Assembly: GCA_964610045.1 (NCBI GenBank)
Contig: CAZSUN010000009.1
Coordinates: forward strand, 4,134 to 68,133
DNA length: 64,000 nucleotides
From: JACCYX01 sp964610045
Lineage (GTDB): Bacteria; Chloroflexota; Chloroflexia; Thermomicrobiales; UBA6265
Reading direction: 5' to 3'
The notes under the pieces are model-generated. The model was not told the DNA's origin, ran no database searches, and saw nothing but the letters and a program-made list of their open reading frames with translations. Shown here piece after piece: positions 34,696 to 42,502 of the stretch. Made by a program: the position numbers and the translations under genes. Each line of letters starts with the position of its first letter. Positions within the stretch are counted from its first letter, which is position 1.

Positions 34696-34740
34696 TGGGG
34701 CGGACGCCCCTTCGCCGCGCTCAGGGGTCCGCCCGTACGG
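34696..34740. repeat. Palindromic repeat unit between convergent genes
   Basis: GGGGCGGAC and GTCCGCCCGTACG form a stem around a loop with inner GCCCC...GGGG pairing. It belongs to the family that ends in C(C)GTAC or CCCTAC, and lies between the YtxH-like and minus-strand unknown genes. Confidence 0.55.
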
Positions 34741-34865
34741 AGTGTCCGCAAGTCAACCAGCCGATCCGGGCGAGGAATGTCGATCGTGTGCCGGACCGGT
34801 CTTTCCAGCGCCTGTTGTGGTATCAGACGCCCTCACGGTTTCGCGTGGACCGTGTCACGCGAGGA

Positions 34866-35279
34866 TCAATGGAGGTCAGGCCGGCTGTCGTGCGACGGGG
34901 GCAGGAGTTGCGCCAACGCTGCTCGTAGTTCGGCGACTTCGCGCTCGAGGCGGGCGACTCGCTCGGCGAGGGACATCGGTGTTGCCGGAATGGTTTCTTC
35001 CGGCCGCCGCAGGGTGAACGCGAACCGGGTCACCATCGTCGCTCCCTCGCCCGACGACCTGACGTCGAGTTCCGCCACTGCCAGTGAGACGGACGAATCG
35101 CCTGGCACCTCGACATCGATCACGGCCTTCCCCAGGATTTCCCGGAGCAACTCCGGGTCACGGGAACCGCGGGTGATCGCCACGATCTGGAGGTCGCCGG
35201 AGCCTTCGGTCCGCCTCAGCGAGGTGACGCGAACCGGGTAGCCGGCGAGGCGGATGAATTCAATGGGTTGATCGGACAC
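34866..35279 (-). CDS. Hypothetical protein with C-terminal coiled coil
   Basis: A 137-residue protein of unknown family. The first 95 residues alternate strands and turns (FIRLAGYPVRVTSLRRTEGS, VIDVEVPGDSSVSLAVAELD), suggesting a small beta-rich domain. The end holds a short leucine-spaced coiled coil (LAERVARLEREVAELRAALA) that would support dimers or trimers. GTG 35279 is selected over the upstream ATG because GGAG lies ten bases before it and the resulting start SDQPIEFIRL is more protein-like. It is divergent from the next membrane-protein gene. Confidence 0.75.
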   Translation of the reverse strand: MSDQPIEFIRLAGYPVRVTSLRRTEGSGDLQIVAITRGSRDPELLREILGKAVIDVEVPGDSSVSLAVAELDVRSSGEGATMVTRFAFTLRRPEETIPATPMSLAERVARLEREVAELRAALAQLLPPSHDSRPDLH

Positions 35280-35356
35280 GTTCGGTGACTCCACGGTTGC
35301 GAGGCAAGGCACCGCCCCGGATTCACCCGGCGATTGCGCACGGGTGCCTTCTTTGG

Positions 35357-35385
35357 TCGAACCGGCATGACCGGGAGGCTACAAT
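35357..35385 (+). promoter_or_regulatory. Possible promoter for the 35460 membrane protein
   Basis: TACAAT at 35380-35385 is a good -10 hexamer; the -35 position 17 bases upstream (TCGAAC) is poor. If real, transcription starts near 35392, which supports the downstream GTG as start codon. Confidence 0.3.
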
Positions 35386-35459
35386 CGGTCACGAATCCGT
35401 TGCCGCGGTATTCGCGCCCGGAACCAGTGGCGCGATCAGCGAATGGACACGCACCAACC

Positions 35460-36488
35460 GTGATCGTCTTCCCCATCGTCTCATCGGTTCTCGCCGCCCT
35501 CTGCGCAATCGTGCTCGCACGAGACGCGATCGCCCGGCCACGCCCTGACAAAGTGATCTGGGCATTGGCGTTCACCATGTTCGCGCTGGCGGCCGGGGCC
35601 GATGCAGCGGGTATCGCCTTCGGCTGGACCGAGTGGCTGGCACGACTCTACTACATGACTGGTCCCGCTTTGGTGGTGGCCTACCTGGCGATCGGACAGC
35701 TCTACCTGCTTTCGCCGGACCGGATGCGCCGGATCGGACCGGGACTCACCTTGCTGGTGACGGCGCTTTGGGTGTCGCTGGTGGCCAGCGCGCCGATCGA
35801 CCTCAGCCGCCTGGCGGAAGACGGCTGGGAGGCGATCGAGCGTGGCCCGGAACTGGTTGGCACCGCAATCATCATCAACATCACTGGCACGCTGATCATC
35901 GTCGGCGGCACGGGCTGGTCTGCCTGGCGCTTCTGGCGCCGGCGTACGATGCAGAACCGGATGATCGGGTGCGCACTGATTTGCGGTGGCACGCTGGCGG
36001 TCGCCGCCGGTGGCAGCCTGACCCGTCTCGGTCACTACGAATACCTCTACATCGCGATGTCGTTCGGAATTGCCCTGATCTTCCTTGGTGTCCTCGTAGC
36101 GCGGACGCCGGACGGCGCCACCCTGGCGAAGCCGGTTTCGCGTCCGGCAAAACAGGCTCCGCAGGTTGCAACGGGAGCGTTGCAGTACATCGAGTCGATG
36201 CTACTGGAGCGATCCGACGAGGAAATCGACGCGATGTGCGCCGGTTGGAGCGTCCCTCGCGAGGACGGCGAGTCGCTCTCGCGGACCGATGCCCGGCGCG
36301 CCTGGCGTCTCAGGTCGCAATTGACGCCGGAGGCCACGGCCGCGTTCGACCGGCAGGCGATTCCCGCCCGTCGACAACTCACGGTGCTGTACCACGAGGT
36401 TATTGCCTGGGAGCGGCCGGGACGCGAGGAAATCGCAGAGATCGTTGCCCCGGATCCTGGGGCGAGACGGGCGCAGGGACAGGCGTAA
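35460..36488 (+). CDS. Multi-pass membrane protein of unknown function
   Basis: A 342-residue protein with about seven hydrophobic helices in its first 240 residues (for instance FPIVSSVLAALCAIVLARDA, ALAFTMFALAAGADAAGIAF, GTAIIINITGTLIIVGGTGW). A cytoplasmic tail of about 100 charged residues follows. The layout resembles the 7TM sensory halves of some histidine kinases, but no kinase, GGDEF or other known output domain is present. The tail (SMLLERSDEEIDAMCAGW) is helical. GTG 35460 fits the promoter at 35380; longer in-frame starts are less plausible. Role unknown. Confidence 0.75.
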   Translation: MIVFPIVSSVLAALCAIVLARDAIARPRPDKVIWALAFTMFALAAGADAAGIAFGWTEWLARLYYMTGPALVVAYLAIGQLYLLSPDRMRRIGPGLTLLVTALWVSLVASAPIDLSRLAEDGWEAIERGPELVGTAIIINITGTLIIVGGTGWSAWRFWRRRTMQNRMIGCALICGGTLAVAAGGSLTRLGHYEYLYIAMSFGIALIFLGVLVARTPDGATLAKPVSRPAKQAPQVATGALQYIESMLLERSDEEIDAMCAGWSVPREDGESLSRTDARRAWRLRSQLTPEATAAFDRQAIPARRQLTVLYHEVIAWERPGREEIAEIVAPDPGARRAQGQA

Positions 36489-36504
36489 CGCCGCGTTCCG
36501 GGCT

Positions 36505-36534
36505 TTGCCACAGGTGCGCCGGACCGGGTAAACT
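36505..36534 (+). promoter_or_regulatory. Likely promoter of the Mrp operon
   Basis: TTGCCA (36505-36510) and TAAACT (36529-36534) with an 18-base spacer, just after the preceding stop codon. The start of transcription would be near 36541, giving a leader of about 170 bases before mrpA. Confidence 0.45.
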
Positions 36535-36548
36535 GGGAAGAATCGATC

Positions 36549-36624
36549 CGTTTCCGGTTGGGCGCAACCGGAACGCACTCGTCGTGGATAGCGGGGAGGG
36601 ACTGCCAGTCGCAGCCCCTTTTTT
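36549..36624 (+). promoter_or_regulatory. Structured Mrp leader with terminator-like hairpin
   Basis: Stem 1 is CGTTTCCGGTT (36549-36559) and AACCGGAACG (36566-36575) with a GGGCGC loop and one bulged T. Stem 2 is GGGACTGC (36598-36605) and GCAGCCCC (36611-36618) with a CAGTC loop, followed by six T (36619-36624), the form of an intrinsic terminator. It lies between the promoter and mrpA, so it may be an attenuator; alternatively it only ends the upstream gene. I do not recognise a known riboswitch class. Confidence 0.5.
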
Positions 36625-36711
36625 GTTGCATCCTCCGGTCGAGCGACAACCATGACGCGCGCAGGATGAAGCCGCTGGCGACAGCGGGTCGACACCGCAA
36701 GCGAGGCCGCG

Positions 36712-39039
36712 ATGCCAGGAATCGACAGCGAACCGAATATGGCGCTGCTCCTTCTGGTCACCGCGTTCGCTGCCCCGATCCTGACCGTACTGCTCGGCAA
36801 CATCCGGGCCCGGTTGACGGCCCCGGTCGCGATCCTGACGACCGCTGCCTGTTTCGCCGTTGCCATGACGGCATGCTTCCGCGAGCAGGATGGCATCGAT
36901 GTCGCGTGGGTGCCGACGCTGGGCGTCCGCCTGACTCTCGAGCTGGATGGGCTCGCCCGGATGTATGCGTTGCTCGCTACCGGGATCGGCCTGGCGGTGG
37001 TGATCTACGCCAGTTCGTACCTGCCGGAGCACCTGCACCACCAGCATCGTTCGAATCGTGAGTTGCCGCGCTTCTTCGCGTTCCTGTTGCTGTTCATGGC
37101 GGCGATGGTCGGACTCGTGATGGCTCAGGACGCGATTCTGATGTTCGTCTTCTGGGACCTGACCGCCATTGCCTCGTTCTACCTGATCGGATACGACCGC
37201 GAATCGGACGACTCACGCAATTCGGCGATGATGGCGCTGCTGGTGACCGGCATCAGTGCAATCTTCGTCCTGATCGGCATCCTGATCCTCCAGTCCGAAT
37301 TGGGCACATTCTCCATACCGGAGATGCTTGCCGCGAAACCCGATGGCGCTCTCGCCGGGTTGGCCCTGACGATGATCGTGGCGGGCGCCCTGGCCAAGAG
37401 CGCGCAGGTGCCGCTGCATTTCTGGCTGCCGCGGGCGATGGCGGCCCCGACTCCCGTTTCGGCCTACCTGCACTCCGCGGCCATGGTGGCGGCAGGGGTG
37501 TTCCTGGTTGGCCGGTTCTATCCCCTGATCGACGACTACCCGCGGCTCCTCGACGGCATCTGGATCGTTGGGCTGGTCTCGATGGCTGTTGGCGGCATCA
37601 TCGCGCTGACGCGGGACAACCTGAAACAGATCCTGGCGTATTCGACGATCTCCCAGTACGGCTATGTGGTCTTCATGTTCGGGTTGGGAAGTGAAAAGGG
37701 CGTAGCCGGGGCGACCTTCTACGTGCTCGCCCATGCCCTGGTGAAATCGGCGCTGTTCCTGACCGCCGGTGCGGTGACTGAGGCGACCGGATCGAAGCTC
37801 ATGTCGAAAACTGGCGGCCTGGCACGACGAACGCCGCTGCTCGCAGCCGGAAGCGGAATGGCCGCGGCCGGGCTGATCGCGTTACCGCTTACCATTGGGT
37901 TCTTCAAGGACGAACTCTTCTTCGCCGCCGCCCACGATGCCTCCCGGATGCGGGCAGCGCTGGCGGTCGCGGGCGCCGCCCTCACCTTTGCCTACATCGG
38001 CCGGTTCTGGATCCGGATTTTCCTGGGCATGCCGAAGGGAGAGACCCGTCCGGTCTCGCGCATCCTGACCTGGCCGATCGTGGTCCTCGGCGGATTGACG
38101 GTGCTGTTTGGAATCTGGACGGCGCCGGTGGTAGCGGTCGCCGAGGAGGCAGCGTCCGTGTCGGCCGGGCACGATGTCCACATCCACATCGCCTATCATC
38201 TGGACACCCGCCCGGAAAACCTGATGGCGATCGCGACGTGGGTCGTTGGCGCGTTGCTGATCGCCGGAGAGCGCTCCTGGAAGCGGGGCGCCAGGGGAAT
38301 CGCCGCCCTCGGCGAGCGGTTCGGGCCGGAACGCGCCTACTTTGCCACTCTCGTGATGCTGGAGGACCTTTCTGACGGCATCCACCGCATCGAGGTACGC
38401 GATCTCCGGAGCCGGGTAGCGACCATTCTCGCCCCGATGGGTGCCCTGGTTGGGCTCGCCCTGTGGGTGACTCCAAACAGCGATTCGTTCAGCATCGGCA
38501 ACTGGAGTCGTAGCGACCTGCCGATCACGACCATGCTGATCGCCACTGCCTTTGCGGCCATTGCAGTCACGGTCCCGCGCGATCACTTGCGGGTGGTGAT
38601 CACCATGGCCTGCGTCGGCTTTAGCCTGTCGGTCATCTATTCGCTGATGGGTGCGCCCGATGTCGCGCTCGTGGCGGTCCTGGTGGAAACAGTCCTCGGC
38701 GTGTTCTTCATCGCCATGCTCCGGCTGATGCCGCGTAGCATCCTCCGGTACGAAACACAGGATGATCCTGGTGGATTCGTGACCCGCCGCGACGTCGTGC
38801 TGGCGGCCTTCGTCGGACTGATGGCGTTCTTCGTGGTTTGGGGCGTTCTCTCGCAAACCTCCCCCTCATCGGAGGTCATCGACATCTACATCGAGCAGAC
38901 CCCGCTGGCGCACGGCAAGGATGTGGTGACGGTGATCCTCGCCGATTTCCGGGGGTTTGACACGCTCGGTGAGACCACGGTGATCCTGCTCGGCATGCTG
39001 GGTGTGATGAGCCTGATCCGGCGGGGGAGGTTGCGATGA
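36712..39039 (+). CDS. mrpA: Na+/H+ antiporter subunit A (MrpA/MnhA)
   Basis: A 775-residue membrane protein, the largest subunit of the multi-subunit Mrp antiporter, related to the NuoL pump subunit of complex I. The N-terminal proton-channel domain shows FFAFLLLFMAAMVGLVMAQD, MFVFWDLTAIASFYLIGYDR, the SAQVPLHFWLPRAMAAPTPV signature and FFKDELFFAA. The C-terminal MbhD/MbhE-like parts are fused (VLVETVLGVFFIAMLRLMPR and the final FDTLGETTVILLGMLGVMSL). Its stop overlaps the start of mrpB. The complete seven-gene set implies Na+ export or pH homeostasis driven by the proton gradient. Confidence 0.96.
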   Translation: MPGIDSEPNMALLLLVTAFAAPILTVLLGNIRARLTAPVAILTTAACFAVAMTACFREQDGIDVAWVPTLGVRLTLELDGLARMYALLATGIGLAVVIYASSYLPEHLHHQHRSNRELPRFFAFLLLFMAAMVGLVMAQDAILMFVFWDLTAIASFYLIGYDRESDDSRNSAMMALLVTGISAIFVLIGILILQSELGTFSIPEMLAAKPDGALAGLALTMIVAGALAKSAQVPLHFWLPRAMAAPTPVSAYLHSAAMVAAGVFLVGRFYPLIDDYPRLLDGIWIVGLVSMAVGGIIALTRDNLKQILAYSTISQYGYVVFMFGLGSEKGVAGATFYVLAHALVKSALFLTAGAVTEATGSKLMSKTGGLARRTPLLAAGSGMAAAGLIALPLTIGFFKDELFFAAAHDASRMRAALAVAGAALTFAYIGRFWIRIFLGMPKGETRPVSRILTWPIVVLGGLTVLFGIWTAPVVAVAEEAASVSAGHDVHIHIAYHLDTRPENLMAIATWVVGALLIAGERSWKRGARGIAALGERFGPERAYFATLVMLEDLSDGIHRIEVRDLRSRVATILAPMGALVGLALWVTPNSDSFSIGNWSRSDLPITTMLIATAFAAIAVTVPRDHLRVVITMACVGFSLSVIYSLMGAPDVALVAVLVETVLGVFFIAMLRLMPRSILRYETQDDPGGFVTRRDVVLAAFVGLMAFFVVWGVLSQTSPSSEVIDIYIEQTPLAHGKDVVTVILADFRGFDTLGETTVILLGMLGVMSLIRRGRLR

Positions 39040-39512
39040 CGCTGCTTACCCGATTCGTCGCCCGGTTGGTGTTCCTGCCGATCGTAATGGTGGCCATGGG
39101 CATCCTCGTCAAGGGCTACGTCGATATCGGCGATGGCTTCTCAGCCGGGGTGCTGGTCTCTCTCGCGTTCATCCTTCAGGCGGTCGCCTTCGGTCCTGGC
39201 GAATTCGACCGGTTGCCCATTGCCCGGTTTGCCTCGCTCGGCGCGTTCGCCGGGCTTTTCCTGGCCCTGAGTGTTGCTTTTGTCCCAGTCCTGTTCGGTA
39301 ACCCGATCCTTCGGCATTGGCCGGCCGCTGGTGACACGGTCGTCCATTTCGGCATGGTCGAGGTGTTCACACCGTTGGTGTTCGATCTCGGCGTCTTCCT
39401 GATTGTGGTTGGATTCTGCCTTGGGTCGCTCGGTGCGGTCGGACGGGAAATTGCCCGTCACGAACGGCAGGAGCGATACAGCCAGCCGGAGCCGCCGGAG
39501 CACGTGCCATGA
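39036..39512 (+). CDS. mrpB: Na+/H+ antiporter subunit B (MrpB/MnhB)
   Basis: A 158-residue membrane protein with four hydrophobic helices. RLVFLPIVMVAMGILVKGYV then DIGDGFSAGVLVSLAFILQA is the MnhB signature (GDGFSAG replaces the common GGGFQGG). Its ATG overlaps the mrpA stop, and its stop overlaps the mrpC start by four bases. The short acidic/Pro tail is variable in the family. Confidence 0.95.
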   Translation: MTLLTRFVARLVFLPIVMVAMGILVKGYVDIGDGFSAGVLVSLAFILQAVAFGPGEFDRLPIARFASLGAFAGLFLALSVAFVPVLFGNPILRHWPAAGDTVVHFGMVEVFTPLVFDLGVFLIVVGFCLGSLGAVGREIARHERQERYSQPEPPEHVP

Positions 39513-39952
39513 CGGTGCTCGTCTCCCTTGTGTTCGGGGTGCTCTTCGCCTGCGGCGTGTACCTGATGCTGAAACGCGACTTGATCAGGGTCATCACGGG
39601 CGTGATCCTGCTTGGCAACGCGGCCAACCTGTTCATCATGTCGGCTGGACTTAGCCGGGGTGTTGCTCCCCTGGTATCCGTGGACGGACCGTATGCCGAT
39701 TCGCTGGTGCAGGCGATGACCCTGACCGCAATCGTCATCAGCTTCGGTGTCGCCACGCTCGTACTGGCGGTTGTCTACAGGGTATACGACTCCCATCGCT
39801 CCGTTGACCTGTCGCGCATTTCCACCGCCGAGGCAACCCAGGCCGACCTGGACGACAGCGTGGATGCGAACGATCCGGACATGCACCTGGATGCCGGCTC
39901 GGCGCCGCTCGACGACGATGCCGAACCGGACAGGGAGGATGGGACGAGATGA
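39509..39952 (+). CDS. mrpC: Na+/H+ antiporter subunit C (MrpC/MnhC, NuoK-like)
   Basis: A 147-residue NuoK-like membrane subunit. Three helices are visible, with the NuoK-type glutamate of the second helix not conserved (GVILLGNAANLFIMSAGLSR). The third helix is AMTLTAIVISFGVATLVLAV. A hydrophilic acidic extension of about 45 residues (SVDANDPDMHLDAGSAPLDD) follows, longer than in most MrpC. Overlaps both neighbours by four bases. Confidence 0.94.
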   Translation: MTVLVSLVFGVLFACGVYLMLKRDLIRVITGVILLGNAANLFIMSAGLSRGVAPLVSVDGPYADSLVQAMTLTAIVISFGVATLVLAVVYRVYDSHRSVDLSRISTAEATQADLDDSVDANDPDMHLDAGSAPLDDDAEPDREDGTR

Positions 39953-41319
39953 TCGCACTCCCCCTGGCCATCCTCTGGTTTGGCGGTCTCCTCATCGCGG
40001 TGCTGGACGGCACGCGCCGGCCGATTGGGTACCTGGCCGTGGCCGTCCTCGCGGGGGCGCTCGCCAGCACGGTCGTCCTGGGTGTTGACGTTCACCAGCA
40101 CGGCGAGCGGGAAATGCTGGTCGCCGGGTGGGACGCCGGGATCGGCATCGCGCTCCGCATAGACATGATGGGAATCGTCTTTGCGGTGACCTCCCAATTC
40201 GTCCTGTTGGTTGCGCTCTGGTTCGAAGTCTCGCGCGATGTCAAGGCGAGGATTTTCCCGGCCCTCGTGCTGTTCATGGGGTTGGGGCTAACCGGGCTGT
40301 TCTTCACCGGCGATGCATTCAACTTCTACGTCTTCTTCGAGATCTCGATGGTCGCGGCCTACATCCTGTCAAGCTACGGGGAGTCCCCGCGCCAGTTGCG
40401 GGCATCATTGATCTTCATTGTTGTCAACATCCTGGGGTCGGTGCTCTTCCTGATCGGGATCGCCGCGATCTACCACACCACCGGCTACCTCGACATGAGC
40501 CTGATATCGTCCCAGATGCCGTTGCTGGACGAGAACCCCGCCATCCTCACGGCGACGATCGTCTTCGTGGCGTTCAGCACCAAACTGGGCCTTTTCCCGT
40601 TCCATTTCTGGTTGCCTGCCGTGTACACGGGCACGCGGCCGGCGGTTGCCGCCATGCTCAGCGGCGCTCTGGCCAATATCGGTACCTACGGCTTGATCCG
40701 GTTTGGAGCGGACATCTTTCCACGAGAACTCCAGGAGGGTGCGCAGGTCCTCGTCTTCCTGGGGGCGATCAGCGTTGTCTACGGCGGCATCCAGGCCGTG
40801 GCCAGGCATACGCCGAACGAAGTGCTGGCGTACTCCGCAATCGGCCAGGTTGGGTATTTCCTGATCGCGCTCAGCATTGGCGGCGAGGCAGGGTACCGCG
40901 CCGCCATCGTGTTCGCGGTGATCAACTCGCTCAACAAGCTGCTGCTGTTCCTGGCCGTTAGCCTGCGCGGATGGATCGCCGGCGCGGCGTTCGCGGTTGG
41001 CGCGTTCAGTGTGGCCGGAGTGCCGCCAGCCGGTGGATTCTTCGCCAAGATGGCCGTGTTCGACGTCAGTGTCGATGGCGATCGTCCGTGGATCGTCGCC
41101 CTCCTGCTGGTGGGCGGCGCACTTTCGTTCGTCTACATGTTCTACCTGTACCGCGCGCGGTTCTGGGTCAACCGGCCAGCCGACGAGGCGACAACCAAGG
41201 GGGCGCTGACCCTGGTGCTGGTCGTGGCGCTGATCGTGATCGCGGTTGGAATCTACCCCGAGCCGTTGTTCGCCCTCAGCCAGACCGCGACCGAGTGGCT
41301 GCCGGAGCGTGTCCGATGA
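39949..41319 (+). CDS. mrpD: Na+/H+ antiporter subunit D (MrpD/MnhD, NuoM-like)
   Basis: A 456-residue proton-channel subunit related to NuoM/NuoN. Landmarks are ALVLFMGLGLTGLFFTGDAF, NFYVFFEISMVAAYILSSYG (with the conserved glutamate), STKLGLFPFHFWLPAVYTGT, RPAVAAMLSGALANIGTYGL and SVAGVPPAGGFFAKMAVFD. About fourteen helices fit the length. Coupled by four-base overlap to mrpC and by ATGA to mrpE. Confidence 0.96.
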   Translation: MIALPLAILWFGGLLIAVLDGTRRPIGYLAVAVLAGALASTVVLGVDVHQHGEREMLVAGWDAGIGIALRIDMMGIVFAVTSQFVLLVALWFEVSRDVKARIFPALVLFMGLGLTGLFFTGDAFNFYVFFEISMVAAYILSSYGESPRQLRASLIFIVVNILGSVLFLIGIAAIYHTTGYLDMSLISSQMPLLDENPAILTATIVFVAFSTKLGLFPFHFWLPAVYTGTRPAVAAMLSGALANIGTYGLIRFGADIFPRELQEGAQVLVFLGAISVVYGGIQAVARHTPNEVLAYSAIGQVGYFLIALSIGGEAGYRAAIVFAVINSLNKLLLFLAVSLRGWIAGAAFAVGAFSVAGVPPAGGFFAKMAVFDVSVDGDRPWIVALLLVGGALSFVYMFYLYRARFWVNRPADEATTKGALTLVLVVALIVIAVGIYPEPLFALSQTATEWLPERVR

Positions 41320-41846
41320 TGTACATCGCCTTCATCCTGACCGTGCTGACAGCGGTGTTCGCGATGACACTGGCGAGCTTCGCCTGGGAGGATCTCGTCA
41401 CCGGGCTGGTGATGTCCTCGATTCTGGTGTTCGTGTTCCGGCAGTACGTGCTGCCGCAACCGTGGCCGCAGGGTCGATTCGTCGGCATCGGGATCGTGTT
41501 CTTCCCGAAGCTGCTGCTGATGATCCTGGTCGATGTGTTCAAAGGGACCTGGCTGGTGGCGTCGATCGTGCTTGGGTTGCGACCGCTCAGCCATCCCGGC
41601 ATCCTGAAAATCCCGATGCGCGATCATAGCGAGACGGGTGTCGCGATCGTGTCGTTCATCCTGACACTCTCGCCTGGGTCGTTCCTCGTCGGTTACGACT
41701 GGGACGAGCGGGTGATGCTGGTGCACTACGTCGATATCAGCGATCCTGACCAGTTGCGGGCCGATATCGAGCGCTACTACTGGCTGTGGGATCGTCAACC
41801 CCGGCGGCCATCGCCTGAACCGGTCACCGGGGAGAGGGCTGCCTGA
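41316..41846 (+). CDS. mrpE: Na+/H+ antiporter subunit E (MrpE/MnhE)
   Basis: A 176-residue protein with N-terminal membrane helices (MYIAFILTVLTAVFAMTLAS) and a soluble C-terminal domain carrying the MnhE pattern SETGVAIVSFILTLSPGSFL then VGYDWDERVMLVHYVD. ATG 41316 overlaps the mrpD stop; a second ATG directly follows. Its stop shares one base with the mrpF ATG. Confidence 0.94.
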   Translation: MMYIAFILTVLTAVFAMTLASFAWEDLVTGLVMSSILVFVFRQYVLPQPWPQGRFVGIGIVFFPKLLLMILVDVFKGTWLVASIVLGLRPLSHPGILKIPMRDHSETGVAIVSFILTLSPGSFLVGYDWDERVMLVHYVDISDPDQLRADIERYYWLWDRQPRRPSPEPVTGERAA

Positions 41847-42112
41847 TGCACGAGATTGTCTACTACGGCGCGATGATCTGGATGACCGGGTTGCTCTGCG
41901 TGTGCATCTGGCTGGTGGTCAGCTCCAGGGCAAGCATCGTGCGCATCCTCTCCCTGGACGCGCTGACGCTTGTGCTGGTTTCGTTGCTGATCCTGTACTC
42001 GACGACCACCGAAACCTCGTTCTACCTCGACGCGGCGCTCATGCTGGCGCTGGTGTCCTTCATCTCATCCGTGGTGGCTGCCCGCTACTGGGGTGAGCGG
42101 AAGGTGTTTTAG
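41846..42112 (+). CDS. mrpF: Na+/H+ antiporter subunit F (MrpF/MnhF)
   Basis: An 88-residue three-helix membrane protein. RASIVRILSLDALTLVLVSL and YLDAALMLALVSFISSVVAA then RYWGERKVF match MnhF. It overlaps mrpE by one base and precedes mrpG by three bases. Confidence 0.93.
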   Translation: MHEIVYYGAMIWMTGLLCVCIWLVVSSRASIVRILSLDALTLVLVSLLILYSTTTETSFYLDAALMLALVSFISSVVAARYWGERKVF

Positions 42113-42115
42113 CGC

Positions 42116-42469
42116 ATGCAGCCGTACCTTTTCGACATCCTGGTCATTGTCGGGGTTGGGGTGATGACCCTCGGCGTGATCGGCATCATCCGGATGCCAG
42201 ACATCTACACGAAACTTCACGCCGCCAGCAAGTCGGTGTTCCTGGGGGCGATCGCGCTCGCCATCGCCGGCATGGTGGTGGGCGACCTGGCATCCACGGC
42301 GCGACTTGTGTTGATCTGCCTGGGGCTGATCTTTACGACCCCGGTGGCGGCGCACGCGATCGGGCGGGCCGCGTTCATCCAGCACGAGCAAATGAAAACG
42401 GACGGCGCCATCGACGAGAGTGGCAGTTTGCTGCCAGCCGAGTCGCAGCAACCACACTGGCGGGTGTAG
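42116..42469 (+). CDS. mrpG: Na+/H+ antiporter subunit G (MrpG/MnhG)
   Basis: A 117-residue membrane protein with the MnhG signature GVGVMTLGVIGIIRMPDIYT then KLHAASKSVFLGAIALAIAG. Three helices and a polar tail. It closes the Mrp operon; the convergent GT39 gene ends 33 bases later. Confidence 0.94.
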   Translation: MQPYLFDILVIVGVGVMTLGVIGIIRMPDIYTKLHAASKSVFLGAIALAIAGMVVGDLASTARLVLICLGLIFTTPVAAHAIGRAAFIQHEQMKTDGAIDESGSLLPAESQQPHWRV

Positions 42470-42502
42470 CGAACCCGCCCGAGGCGCTACGGCCCGGTTC
42501 GC

